A stretch of 10,339 nucleotides of DNA from Phoronis ovalis (lineage: Eukaryota > Phoronida > Phoronidae): assembly GCA_028565635.1 (NCBI GenBank), contig JAOXYB010064879.1, positions 1 through 10,339 of the forward strand. Direction: 5' to 3'. The position numbers and the translations under genes are program-made. Positions 1 through 8,300 of the stretch are shown here, piece by piece. Positions within the stretch are counted from its first letter, which is position 1, and every line of letters starts with the position of its first letter. The notes beneath the pieces are model-generated. The model saw only the letters and a program-made list of their open reading frames with translations, was not told the DNA's origin and made no database searches.

Positions 1-184
1 ATGATGTATTATATTCTTTTCTAATGTAAAAAAGCAATAATGTTAAAAAAATATAATCCTACACATTGGATGGGCATTAGACATGACAAATGTCTTGTTT
101 CTACTTTCGATTTCAATTTAGTGTGCATAATTACTATATGCACAATGTTCTGTATTTTAAAGAATTTTTTTTTTCATCTTGCAG

Positions 185-300
185 TTTAACTCTATTTCGA
201 CAACATTTATTAATACTGTGGTGACTGCAACCAATGACTACTGTAATGCAGACACTGCTAAATACCAAGCATGTTGTAATCTCACCATGCCTTATATCAC
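185..300 (+). CDS. membrane glycoprotein gene, first visible exon
   Basis: The exon is preceded by a long T-rich tract ending in TTGCAG (179-184) and followed by a consensus GTAAGT donor at 301. It is open in one frame from its first base and ends in phase 2. It encodes 38 residues plus part of a Thr, including Asn-Asp-Tyr-Cys-Asn and Ala-Cys-Cys-Asn-Leu-Thr, which supply three of the four visible extracellular Cys and an N-glycosylation sequon. Entry is in phase 0, so at least one more coding exon must lie before base 1. No start codon or signal peptide is visible in 1-184. Confidence 0.75.
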
Positions 301-2513
301 GTAAGTATAATGCTAAAAGAAATGTTTTGTAGACAAGCACACTCTTTTTTGCTTAAAATTAGAAATTACCTTGTGCAATAACACTTAAATACTAAAATAA
401 TTACCAATTTTGTTTATCATAAACAGCCATTCATTAAATAACTAATTCTACAACCAAATCTGACTTGAAATTTGGACATGTATGTTTGTATCATGTCATC
501 ATTAGAAAGGGAAAAATTGTTTTTTCACATCATCCAAAAGTGGAATGCTGGCTCATAAATGGGTAATCTCAGTGTATTTTAATAGGTGTTTTTTTTAAAA
601 TTGATACCTCCTATAGTTTTAATTGTACAAACAAGTTTCACCTGTCAAACTTTTCGTCTCGAAATTACACATCGACTATCTGATTCTTTCTAAAATGCCT
701 CCATGGCCCCAAAAAGATAACTTTGCAGTTAAGAAAGACGTTTATAATTTTCACAACTGGCATATCTAACCATTTGCTTCCAATAATCTTTTAATATACA
801 AATGTGATTACATACAGAGTTATCTTTTATTAATAGAGATTGGCCCAGTTCACACTTGTAAAGTTGGAAACTAGAAGATTAAGTTTAAAATTATTTATTT
901 ACAGTTCATCATAGCATATGGTATATGAAATATTGATAAACCATGACTGTGCATCAATACCATAAAGTGTAATAAGTAAAACCACTATTAACTCAGCAAT
1001 CATATTTGTTTGCTTGGATATTTTTGTTTTGTAACTGACCTCTACTATAATATGTTGTTATGCATTTCATATTAAATATTTTAATTCCTTTTTACAGGCC
1101 AAATGCAAGTAATCCACTTGTTTATACAACAACTCAAAAAATTGGTATTGGAAGTGGATATCCTGTAATAATTAGCTCCACTCTTCAAGTTCTGGTGGTG
1201 GTAAAATATGACAGAAATAATGCGTTGTGTACAGCAGGGGCACCTCTTCGCAGAAAACGAGCAATCTCCTTTTCAGCAGGAGAAGATGGACTAGCGCAAG
1301 CTGTGTTAACAGTCATTTTGACTCAGGCAAGCATGTAAGTATATGTGAGGTAGAGGGAGACGTATGGACAATTAAATGTGTAAGACATATAGATATATCC
1401 TGCAGCACCAAAATAAATAAAAGCATTGAAGTGTTGTGTTAAGTACCTATAAAATTTTACAAGGTAATCACGCAACTTCAAATGAACTTAAAAAAATTAA
1501 CCAAATGGTAGCTGATGATGAAATCATGAACAACAAAACCTAATTTAAATATATTTTTCCAGGAATATGACAACTGCCATGCAGGCATCTCTTTCACCAA
1601 GTTCAGGAGTCAATTTAACCATTATTCAAGTTGGCGCAGCTGTTCAGCCAACACCACCAGCAACCTCAACAGTATCCGTCATCAACACCAGTAACAACAG
1701 TAATAATAACACTGTAACAACAACACAGGTGGTATGTATAGTATTGATCCATTTCTTAACATTTCGAAGCAAGTTTGTACAATTTTTATTGAAATCACTA
1801 ATAATTTTTTTTTTTAAACAGCCTATCAGTGTCACATTAGTAACTGCCTGTATATAATAAAGAAATCGTTAAATAATAAAGTATCATTTGCACTACTTAA
1901 GAAGACATACATTAATTGCTTGATTTTGTTATTACAGACACCTGGAGGTGGTGGCAGTGCACAAACTCCCGCTTGGGCCATTGCTGTCGCTGTTGTTGGG
2001 GCTCTTGTCGGTGTTGCCATTATTGTGATAATCATTGTTGTGTTGGTCAAGAGGTGAGTGTTACAGGCTATAGGTTTATTAGATTGATGAATAAATATAC
2101 ACAAATTAAACTGAAAATGTCTTGTTTAAACTTACGCACAAGCTCTTCTGACAAGACGTAACAATAAGAGAACTCATATATACTACACTGAGCTAATAAC
2201 TCAATGAAATATTTTATTTTTCTCAGTCCATATGTTCTAGATTCAATATTTAATCTACAAATATTGTTTTCTTTGCCAGTGAATACACAAAAACAAGTAT
2301 GAAAATTAACATAATCTAAACCTAAACAAATAATTATTGTCGTAGTCATTTTTTCATAATTTTTTCAGTAAAATATATTAGTATGACAGAACTGTAGGAT
2401 ATTTTATTTATTTCAAATCATATTAATTTCTAATGTTGCAAGCTTCCACATACATCTTTTTTTTATTTTGCAGACCAACAAAGGTGAGATCAGCAGATAT
2501 TTCAAACTCATAA
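185..2513 (+). CDS. 3' part of a gene for a single-pass membrane glycoprotein of unknown family (five exons)
   Basis: This is the C-terminal part of a type I membrane protein, spliced from exons 185-300, 1098-1334, 1563-1728 (or 1731), 1938-2053 and 2474-2513. The phases agree throughout: 2, 2, 0 and 2. The visible 224-225 residues run in this order. An ectodomain has four Cys (Tyr-Cys-Asn, Cys-Cys-Asn and Leu-Cys-Thr). A basic Arg-Arg-Lys-Arg/Ala site at about residues 91-94 fits furin-type cleavage. A second half contains alternating hydrophobic stretches. A stalk of roughly 50 residues is rich in Thr, Ser, Asn and Pro. A Pro-Gly-Gly-Gly-Gly linker leads to a helix of about 26 hydrophobic residues, then Lys-Arg and a tail of about a dozen residues. 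Sequons such as NLT, NAS, NMT, NTS and NNS suggest N-glycosylation, and the stalk suggests O-glycosylation. A surface or adhesion role is inferred from this layout only. The start codon and signal peptide are not in the window. Confidence 0.78.
301..1097 (+). other. intron, 797 bp
   Basis: This AT-rich intron lies between the GTAAGT donor at 301 and the TTTTTACAG acceptor ending at 1097. Apart from short homopolymer runs I see nothing in it: no exon-like block, repeat family or RNA gene. Confidence 0.7.
1098..1334 (+). CDS. membrane glycoprotein gene, exon with the furin-type site
   Basis: The acceptor is CCTTTTTACAG and the donor is GTAAGT at 1335. The first base completes a Thr codon begun in the previous exon, and the last two bases (AT) begin a Met codon. 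It encodes 78 complete residues. The first half has a beta-like hydrophobic run ending in Val-Leu-Val-Val-Val before Lys-Tyr-Asp. The Arg-Arg-Lys-Arg/Ala site follows, then Ile-Ser-Phe-Ser-Ala-Gly-Glu. The block stays open while other frames close, and it joins both neighbours in frame, so it is a confident exon. The basic site fits proprotein-convertase cleavage, which would give two chains. Confidence 0.8.
1335..1562 (+). other. intron, 228 bp
   Basis: The boundaries are GTAAGT at 1335 and a TTTTTCCAG acceptor ending at 1562. Nothing else is recognisable in it. Short ORFs that cross the exon/intron border here are read-through artefacts. Confidence 0.75.
1563..1731 (+). CDS. membrane glycoprotein gene, exon for the Ser/Thr/Asn-rich stalk
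   Basis: The exon follows TTTTTCCAG and its first base completes a Met codon. It encodes Asn-Met-Thr-Thr, a short hydrophobic segment (Leu-Thr-Ile-Ile-Gln-Val-Gly), then a low-complexity stretch of Pro, Thr, Ser, Val and Asn with an Asn/Ser run around 1687-1710. The stretch is typical of an extended, glycosylated stalk next to a membrane. Two donors 3 bp apart are possible: after CAG at 1728 (GTGGTA) or after GTG at 1731 (GTATGT). Both keep the frame, and they differ by one Val. Confidence 0.78.
1732..1937 (+). other. intron, about 206-209 bp
   Basis: This AT-rich intron has a GTATGT (or GTGGTA) donor and an ATTACAG acceptor ending at 1937. Nothing else is seen in it. Confidence 0.7.
1938..2053 (+). 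CDS. membrane glycoprotein gene, transmembrane exon
   Basis: The acceptor is TTGTTATTACAG and the donor is GTGAGT at 2054. It encodes 38 residues: Thr-Pro, a Gly4-Ser linker, Ala-Gln-Thr-Pro-Ala-Trp, then an unbroken helix of Ala, Val, Gly, Ile and Leu ending in Leu-Val-Lys-Arg. The Trp at the outer edge and the Lys-Arg stop-transfer signal at the inner edge support type I orientation. The base composition is clearly less AT-rich than the flanking introns, as expected for real coding sequence. Confidence 0.85.
2054..2473 (+). other. intron, 420 bp
   Basis: The donor is GTGAGT at 2054, and a T-rich TTTTATTTTGCAG acceptor ends at 2473. The interior is AT-rich and featureless. Short ORFs on both strands here have no coding character. 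Confidence 0.75.
2474..2513 (+). CDS. membrane glycoprotein gene, last coding exon and stop
   Basis: The first base completes the Arg codon of the transmembrane exon. Twelve codons (Pro-Thr-Lys-Val-Arg-Ser-Ala-Asp-Ile-Ser-Asn-Ser) lead to TAA at 2511-2513. The cytoplasmic tail is therefore only about 14-15 residues, with no obvious signalling motif apart from a few Ser/Thr and basic residues. A good-looking donor, AAAG/GTGAGA, lies at 2483/2484 inside this exon, so an alternative tail through a 10-nt microexon cannot be excluded. Confidence 0.7.
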
Positions 2514-3004
2514 AGTTATACATTGTGGGTACATTTTGGAAGCTTTACTGCAATGAAAAGGTGTACTTATAATTTGTATATTTACTAGTAATTGTTTTAT
2601 ATGTACATTATAATAATTTTATTGTTATGGATTACTTTGAATGTTACTATATTTTTGTATGTGAATTTAGCAAAATGTTCATATATCCAGCAAGAATTTT
2701 GTGGACAAATATTGATTCCGTCCAATGTATACTGCATGTATGATCTCTTGTTTAAAAAATTCTTGCTGTTATAAAGGTTAAAAAAGAAACAAGTGTAAAT
2801 CATTTTATTCTCTGGAACAACTACTATAACAAATAGCTGTATGACTACCTCTCTTTTGGCAGATGCCTATATGTTATGCATGTATGTATAACAAAGTAAA
2901 GTGATTGGACACTTGGTAACTATTTTAATTATGAATTTTTTTTTTGCGTAAATTACTTAATGGAAAATTTTAAAAACTTAATATGTAATGTAAAAGCTGC
3001 TTTT

Positions 3005-3102
3005 TACAACTTGCCAATATAAATGACCATCATGACTGGGCTGGTCTCGCCTCATGATCAGATATATTTGCTGTTTTTTTTGCATAATATTGGCAATTTG
3101 TA
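3005..3102. repeat. 98-bp imperfect inverted repeat with a nested hairpin
   Basis: The 16-bp outer arms (3005-3020 and 3087-3102) pair with a single mismatch, and the inner ten bases TTGCCAATAT/ATATTGGCAA are perfect. Between them a second 7-bp arm pair, ATCATGA (3029-3035) and TCATGAT (3052-3058), encloses a relatively GC-rich centre. It could be a miniature inverted-repeat transposable element remnant or a structured element in the 3' UTR. I see no target-site duplication that settles this. Confidence 0.55.
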
Positions 3103-3118
3103 TTAGCAGAAATATAAA

Positions 3119-3124
3119 AATAAA
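3119..3124 (+). terminator. candidate polyadenylation signal AATAAA
   Basis: This is a canonical hexamer about 600 bp after the stop codon of the upstream gene and just after the inverted repeat. In sequence this AT-rich such hexamers occur by chance, so position and strand are the only support. Confidence 0.35.
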
Positions 3125-3140
3125 TGTAAGCAGCAGCACA

Positions 3141-4690
3141 GTTTTCTGAGAATGATAGCATAGAGTTTGAATATTGAGAAATCCCTCGGTTTGTGAAGTG
3201 GTTTTAAGCTAACTTCCTTGGTGGTTCTATTCTATCATTTAATATACAAACTTGTCCGTGAATTAATGCAAACTATATGTTTTTAAAAAACAAACACTTA
3301 CATTATATTCTCTTGTTATCTGTTAATTAACTAAATGAAAAATGCTCATTCCACTTGGGACTGCTGCTTTAAGACAGTTTCAGGTTCATTTGGCTTTTGA
3401 TCAGCTTTTACAAACCACCAAGTTGAGGACTAAAACTGTTGTCATAGACTTAAAGCCAGGAATCATATTCAAACCCTAGAGAGAATCATTCCCAGAAGAG
3501 ATATTTGGTGCATTGGCTTGAAAACTTCACCTTATAACATATTGATTTGGCTGTCACATAAAAGACACCAAAATCAGACATACAGGTGATTCAATGATGG
3601 CCAAAATCATTGACTTTTGGTTGGAAAAAAAGCCAATTCTAATGCCAGTTATCATTTTGATTTTACTTGGGCGTTTAAATAGTGGCAAAACATGAAAACC
3701 AAAGTCTAATAATGTGCTAGTCGAGGCAAAAATGTATAGGCTAGACCAGAAAATCCAACCATATTGGTAGAAGAACTTACAAATATTTGTTATTCTCTGT
3801 ATGTGATTTTTAGATCTTTAAAAAAACTTTGAAATCTCAGAATTGTTTGCATAAAATGCATATATGTCTTGGCGTACAAATATTTCAATAGCAGCTGTGT
3901 TTCTGTCACATATATTACATTGTTTCTGTACTTTGAAGGGCTATAGCTCTTTGGTTCGAGCTGGGGCATGTCAATGTTAAAACCATTCCATTTCCCATGC
4001 TTGCCAAAATTTATAGAACTCAGTACATTGAGACATGTTTGTTTTAATTCGTTCATTTTAGCTCACAAGTAATATTTATGATTTTATATTGTCTTTTACT
4101 GTATTATATATATTGTGTCATTTTAAATGCAAGTTATAGTCTGCTTATAATGGGATGTTACTATGGATTATCTGCTGCGCAAATGAACAAAAGGAACGTG
4201 TGAACATTCAATAAGTAATTTCAAATGTCTCATGCTTTAAAATTCCTAAGAACAAATTTTTTGAGTTTATAGAGAAATAACAGATTTTTTTAAATACGTA
4301 GAAGTAACTCTAGTAGCATTTTTAAATACGACATCTTTTTAGAATAAGGATTGCGCTTTAAGAAATTAATATAGCGGGTAGCTTGACGAAACTTCTTTTG
4401 TGAAGCATAGGTCTCCGCAGATATCCATGGTAAGGTATACTGATTGTTATTATCATCTAGTATGACGCAGTTAGATATACTGCTGAAAAGAAGGTTCTAA
4501 CAATATTGCAAGGGAACAGTACCAAAAAACATTGAAAAAATAATGGATTTATTGTTTTGAGTTGATGTATGTTTTGATTATTGATCTGTTAAATAAATAG
4601 ATAGTATGAATAAATCCAACTTACAAGTTACATTTTTCACTCGCTATCTTAAAATAGTAAACGCAAAAACTAGATTTCATTTTAAAAACC
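3141..4690. other. AT-rich intergenic stretch without recognisable genes
   Basis: I scanned both strands for exon-like blocks. The longest open stretch is on the minus strand at 3790-4056 (88 codons). It has no motif I recognise and the composition of background, so I do not call it. A small perfect 8-bp hairpin, TCAATGAT/ATCATTGA, sits at 3591-3613. No segment matches the missing 5' part of the glycohydrolase gene. A second AATAAA occurs at 4592-4597 with no gene attached. Confidence 0.5.
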
Positions 4691-4940
4691 CAACAAACAT
4701 TTTAATCCAAGCTTTGTTGAAGCTCGTCCAGTTCTTTCCTAGCTATCAAAGAATATGTTTTAACATATATAGCAGCCATTTTGAATCAAAGATGATATGG
4801 TCACCAGCTTTTTCATTTCAAATTTTCATCTATAGGACCTACTAAACATTTTTACCCATGTTTTGTTGAAATCAGTTAGTCTTTCTGCGTTATCAAAGAA
4901 TATCTTTTGACGTGGCAACTATTTTGTATTAAAATTTACA
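4691..4940. repeat. degenerate two-copy tandem repeat, period about 149 bp
   Basis: The first copy starts near AAACATTTTA (4695) and the second near AAACATTTTT (4844). Matching landmarks follow in the same order: a TTTGTTGAA block (4714 and 4863), then a TATCAAAGAATAT block (4743 and 4891), then a CAACTATTTTG or CAGCCATTTTG block. The copies are clearly diverged. The wording resembles interspersed repeats of bivalve genomes as I recall them, but I could not check this. It explains the short ORF at 4606-4845, which crosses the first copy. Confidence 0.6.
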
Positions 4941-5245
4941 CAAAATAATGTTCATAATCAAACATTTTCCCTTGCAGGAGCATTGAACATTTTCATATAG
5001 GAGAACAAAATTATAAAATATACTTAAGCTCTATAGGTAAGTACTAAATTGTACTCAAGGGGTTAATTATAACATATCTTTCAGAAAATGTATAATTCTG
5101 TTAATTAATTGGCATATTGCATATTGCATATAACATTTATTGTTTGTATTGATTGAAAGTAACATTTAACTGAACAGATATTTTTATTAATTTATCTATT
5201 TCGAATAAACAGAGATGGAATAAATATATAGTTATATTTCTGCAG
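4941..5245. other. AT-rich stretch before the first recognisable glycohydrolase exon
   Basis: A block at 4978-5036 is bounded by a good acceptor (CCCTTGCAG) and a consensus donor (GTAAGT), and is open in one frame. Its product does not resemble the glycohydrolase family and its phase does not join the exon at 5246 in frame. Otherwise this is low-complexity AT-rich sequence, with TTGCATATTGCATAT repeats near 5115-5130. Confidence 0.4.
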
Positions 5246-5389
5246 GTAAATAGACAGGATTTTGGGCAGAAATTGGAATATTGGAGAAAGCATGGAATGC
5301 CTGAGTTTGGAAATTATGGAGGCATGGGGATTGGTACAACTACACATGCTGTATTGATCCATCCTGAATACAAGACAGACCCACACCTA
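5246..5389 (+). CDS. ADP-ribosylglycohydrolase, first recognised exon
   Basis: This exon of 48 codons follows TTTCTGCAG and enters and leaves in phase 0. It encodes Arg-Gln-Asp-Phe, Tyr-Trp-Arg-Lys-His-Gly, Gly-Gly-Met-Gly-Ile-Gly-Thr-Thr-Thr and Asp-Pro-His-Leu, a region that precedes the substrate loop in this family. The donor is GTTTGT, weaker than consensus. The join Asp-Pro-His-Leu/Ala-Ser-Lys-Ala-Ile-Trp to the next exon reads through as expected for the family, which supports the splice site. In other members the segment just before this exon carries the Thr-Asp-Asp metal site, so at least one upstream exon is expected. Confidence 0.8.
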
Positions 5390-8300
5390 GTTTGTATTAT
5401 TTCTAAGAGATTCTATTATTTGGTGAAATAGCCATTGTATCTTTCGAAAAATCTATCAAAACATTAAATTGCAGTATTTAAAAATATTTGTGCTAGTACT
5501 GCTTAGTGTTGCAAGTACAATGATTATCGTATTCCCTTAAGATCTTAATTAGTTTTTTTTGTAAGGAACACTACATATCATGTCTCGATCATGATTTGAA
5601 TTGTGTATAATACAGAACTTCTGACAAAAAGATTAATCATTCTTGTACTAAAGGCTTCTAAAGCTATATGGGACGAAATGGGAAGTCTAGTATAGGCCGC
5701 TGGCCGGCTCCAAATGGAGGTGTTATGAGGACATCAATTCTTGGTATACACCAGTATAATGATATAAATGCTGTTATCACAAATACCATAGATATCTGCA
5801 AGACCACGCATCATGATCCCAGGTAAGCGTAACTCAATTATAGTACAACTGTTAGTGAAATGACTTCAGTTTAATTGTTCGAGTTGTCACATTTTTTAAG
5901 ACTGCACTTAATTACTCTCTAAAGGTTTCATTACACCCAATGCTGTTCCTACATATATATTTTATGTTGAATTAAAATATCTAACTAAGTTAGTAGTTAA
6001 TGCTGCATTGTTTTAAATTAACCTCTTCATTATGGTTTCAGTTGGTGTAGACTGTTTAGATACTTACAATATGATATTTGCACACTGCATGTATATAATA
6101 TTGCTCCCACCAGAGGGAGCATTCACTTTGATTAAAATTTTGGCAATATATAGAACCTGAGTGCAACTTTAATTCCACATGGTGGAAATATTTTTCAGTC
6201 TCGGTGGACAAACCCTGGGGGAGTAACATCTTATAAGGGTCAATCTGGAGGATTCATCAGAAAGAGTATACTTTTCACATTTTTCGTCCAGGAGATCTTG
6301 GAAATGATATCCTTTTCTAAGTCTAGGAAAGGGATGCATATTATCAAGTTTAGTCCAGGAAAGGGTTGTCCATTGTATTTGTTAATCAGTTGATTATTCT
6401 GACAAAGACACGAAAACTAGGAATCTAGATCATATCGCCATATTCGAAGTTCAATATTTAGTCCACGAAAGAGTATTTTTTGCAAGTCCAAGAAAGGGTA
6501 GAATCTGAAGGGGGCAAGCTGACACGAAATAAATAGAACGCTTTTAGAATGCTGTCACTTCTCCAGTTCTATTTTAGCAATAAAACAACTTGCAATTTTC
6601 AAACATAAACTCAAAAATATGTACTCAAAAACAAAAACTGCTTTGATTTTTTTTTCTACAACTGGTAGCCAACATAGGTGAAGATTCATATTTTGGTTCA
6701 AAATTCTTTGAGATAAAAAAAGCTTCACTCAGTTAAACATGTGTAAAAACATACAAGTATGCCAAAGAGTGTTAAAATAAATCTTACGACACAGCTTTGC
6801 TTTTAAAATGTAAAAAAGTTGCGTTGCAATAATAAATTATTCGATAAGTGATAATATCCCAAATAGGCAAATTTTTCGAACAACTCTTGATCAAATTGAA
6901 CAAACGTTACTTATGGAACCACAATTAAGTATTTCGACTAGAGCAGAAAATAAAGTTTTAAAAAAATAAAATATTTTTACGTCAAAGTGGATGAGTCAAA
7001 ATTTTGTAAAAAATATTGTGTGGTGTTCTGTTTATTTCATGTCACCCTGTAATCTTACATTTGTTTATATATAATCCAACCCAGTGGGTACAATATGAAA
7101 TATTATTCTTTTTCATTTTTCCAGATGTGTAGCCTCTTGTGTTGCTGTGACAACAGCTATAGCGATGATGTTACAAAAGATACCAGAGTGTTTAGAGAAA
7201 GATGGCAGTTATAAAACAGAAGTTATTGCTGAAAGGAGCTATGATTATGCCTGCAAGTATTTGACCACAGATGCTGAGGTATTGCGCTCTTGTTGATATC
7301 CTGTGTATTGTTATAGGCATTTTTTTCACTCATATCTGAAGATAATGTCCTTCAGTCTCTCTATGTTGTGTTCCATTTCGCAGTTTAACATGATCTTACC
7401 GCTAATTATTTAGAAAAACGCAGACAATATAGTAAGTATATGTTGTACAGTAAGTTACAGAATAGACAGAACTAATATTTTTTTACCGTGAAAATTAATA
7501 TCTGATAATCCGTAACATTTCGTAGACTGTTGAAAATTGTATATACATAGCGGCAATTAACTACTTTTTATGCATGCACATACATATTGCATTATCTGCG
7601 TTTTTTAATAATCAACTGGGAAAGTGTTGTATTGTGCCGAGAGAGTACAGTGAGGGACCAGATTGACCATCTGTATTATTTTTCTGTGAAACAAAACTAA
7701 GGGGAATATTTACAAGTTGTAGCATGAATTTGAATCTTTACCATTGCAAAAAATGAAATATCGTTTGTAATACCAACAAGGAAACAGTATCCCAACTGAC
7801 ACTCCTCTTTTATGGCACTAGAAATATTAATGACGTTCCTTTGTGGGCGTAACGTTAATTAAGTACATCACAGACAATACGATTTTCTTTATTACGAAGC
7901 TAGGTTCTAATCAAAAACCACAAGCACACAGCCGCTTATAATATATAAGTCGCTTCTATTGTTTGCACTGAAAATTAATTTTGGTAATTATAAAGTTGGA
8001 TCGTATTTTTTACTGTTACTATAACGATTTTTGTCTTATTAACATACTTTCTAGCACTCCGAAATTTAGTGTTATTAAAATATTTTAAGAAAATAAATAT
8101 GCAACACGAATACAAGGAGCGCGATATACCTGTCTCCTAAACAATATCTCTTATAGTTCAGAATACATTATGCACAAACATTATACCCGCGAACTCTCTA
8201 ATTGTATAACAAGATAGCGCTGTATCGGTTTATGTAACAATGTCTACTGTTTATGAGATGATTATATATAATAGTTAGAATGACGTCATCTTGTATTGTT

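Larger units (their letters stand above)
2514..3140 (+). other. probable 3' untranslated region of the membrane glycoprotein gene
   Basis: The stretch after the TAA is AT-rich, with stops in all frames and no exon-like block. The first clear AATAAA is at 3119-3124, so cleavage may fall shortly after it. The end point is inferred. A long inverted repeat at 3005-3102 would lie inside this UTR. Confidence 0.4.
5823..7124 (+). other. intron, 1,302 bp, with degenerate repeats
   Basis: The boundaries are GTAAGC at 5823 and a TTTCATTTTTCCAG acceptor ending at 7124. It contains a short perfect hairpin (6102-6121) and a series of related 16-bp motifs (about 6286-6499). An accidental-looking open stretch at 6154-6390 lies across these motifs. 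The rest is AT-rich and featureless. Confidence 0.7.

Noticed and set aside
1644-1835. 63-codon minus-strand ORF with a Leu/Val run
   Set aside because: It is the antisense shadow of the Asn/Thr-rich stalk exon and the following intron.
1916-2161. 81-codon plus-strand ORF rich in Cys and Trp
   Set aside because: It is an out-of-frame reading of the transmembrane exon. The phase-consistent frame gives a clean membrane helix instead.
3591-3613. 8-bp perfect hairpin TCAATGAT/ATCATTGA
   Set aside because: It is short, AT-rich and isolated. Such hairpins are expected by chance in this composition.
3945-3970. GGTTCGAG resembling a tRNA T-loop
   Set aside because: No matching acceptor stem, D-arm or anticodon arm can be drawn at the right spacing on either strand.
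3790-4056. 88-codon minus-strand ORF
   Set aside because: It has no recognisable domain, background AT-rich composition, no promoter or splice context, and a length plausible by chance.
4606-4845. 79-codon plus-strand ORF
   Set aside because: It runs through the first copy of a degenerate tandem repeat and has no protein-like motif.
4978-5036. Exon-like block between CCCTTGCAG and GTAAGT
   Set aside because: It is open in only one frame, its product shows no glycohydrolase similarity, and its end phase would put a stop at once in the exon at 5246.
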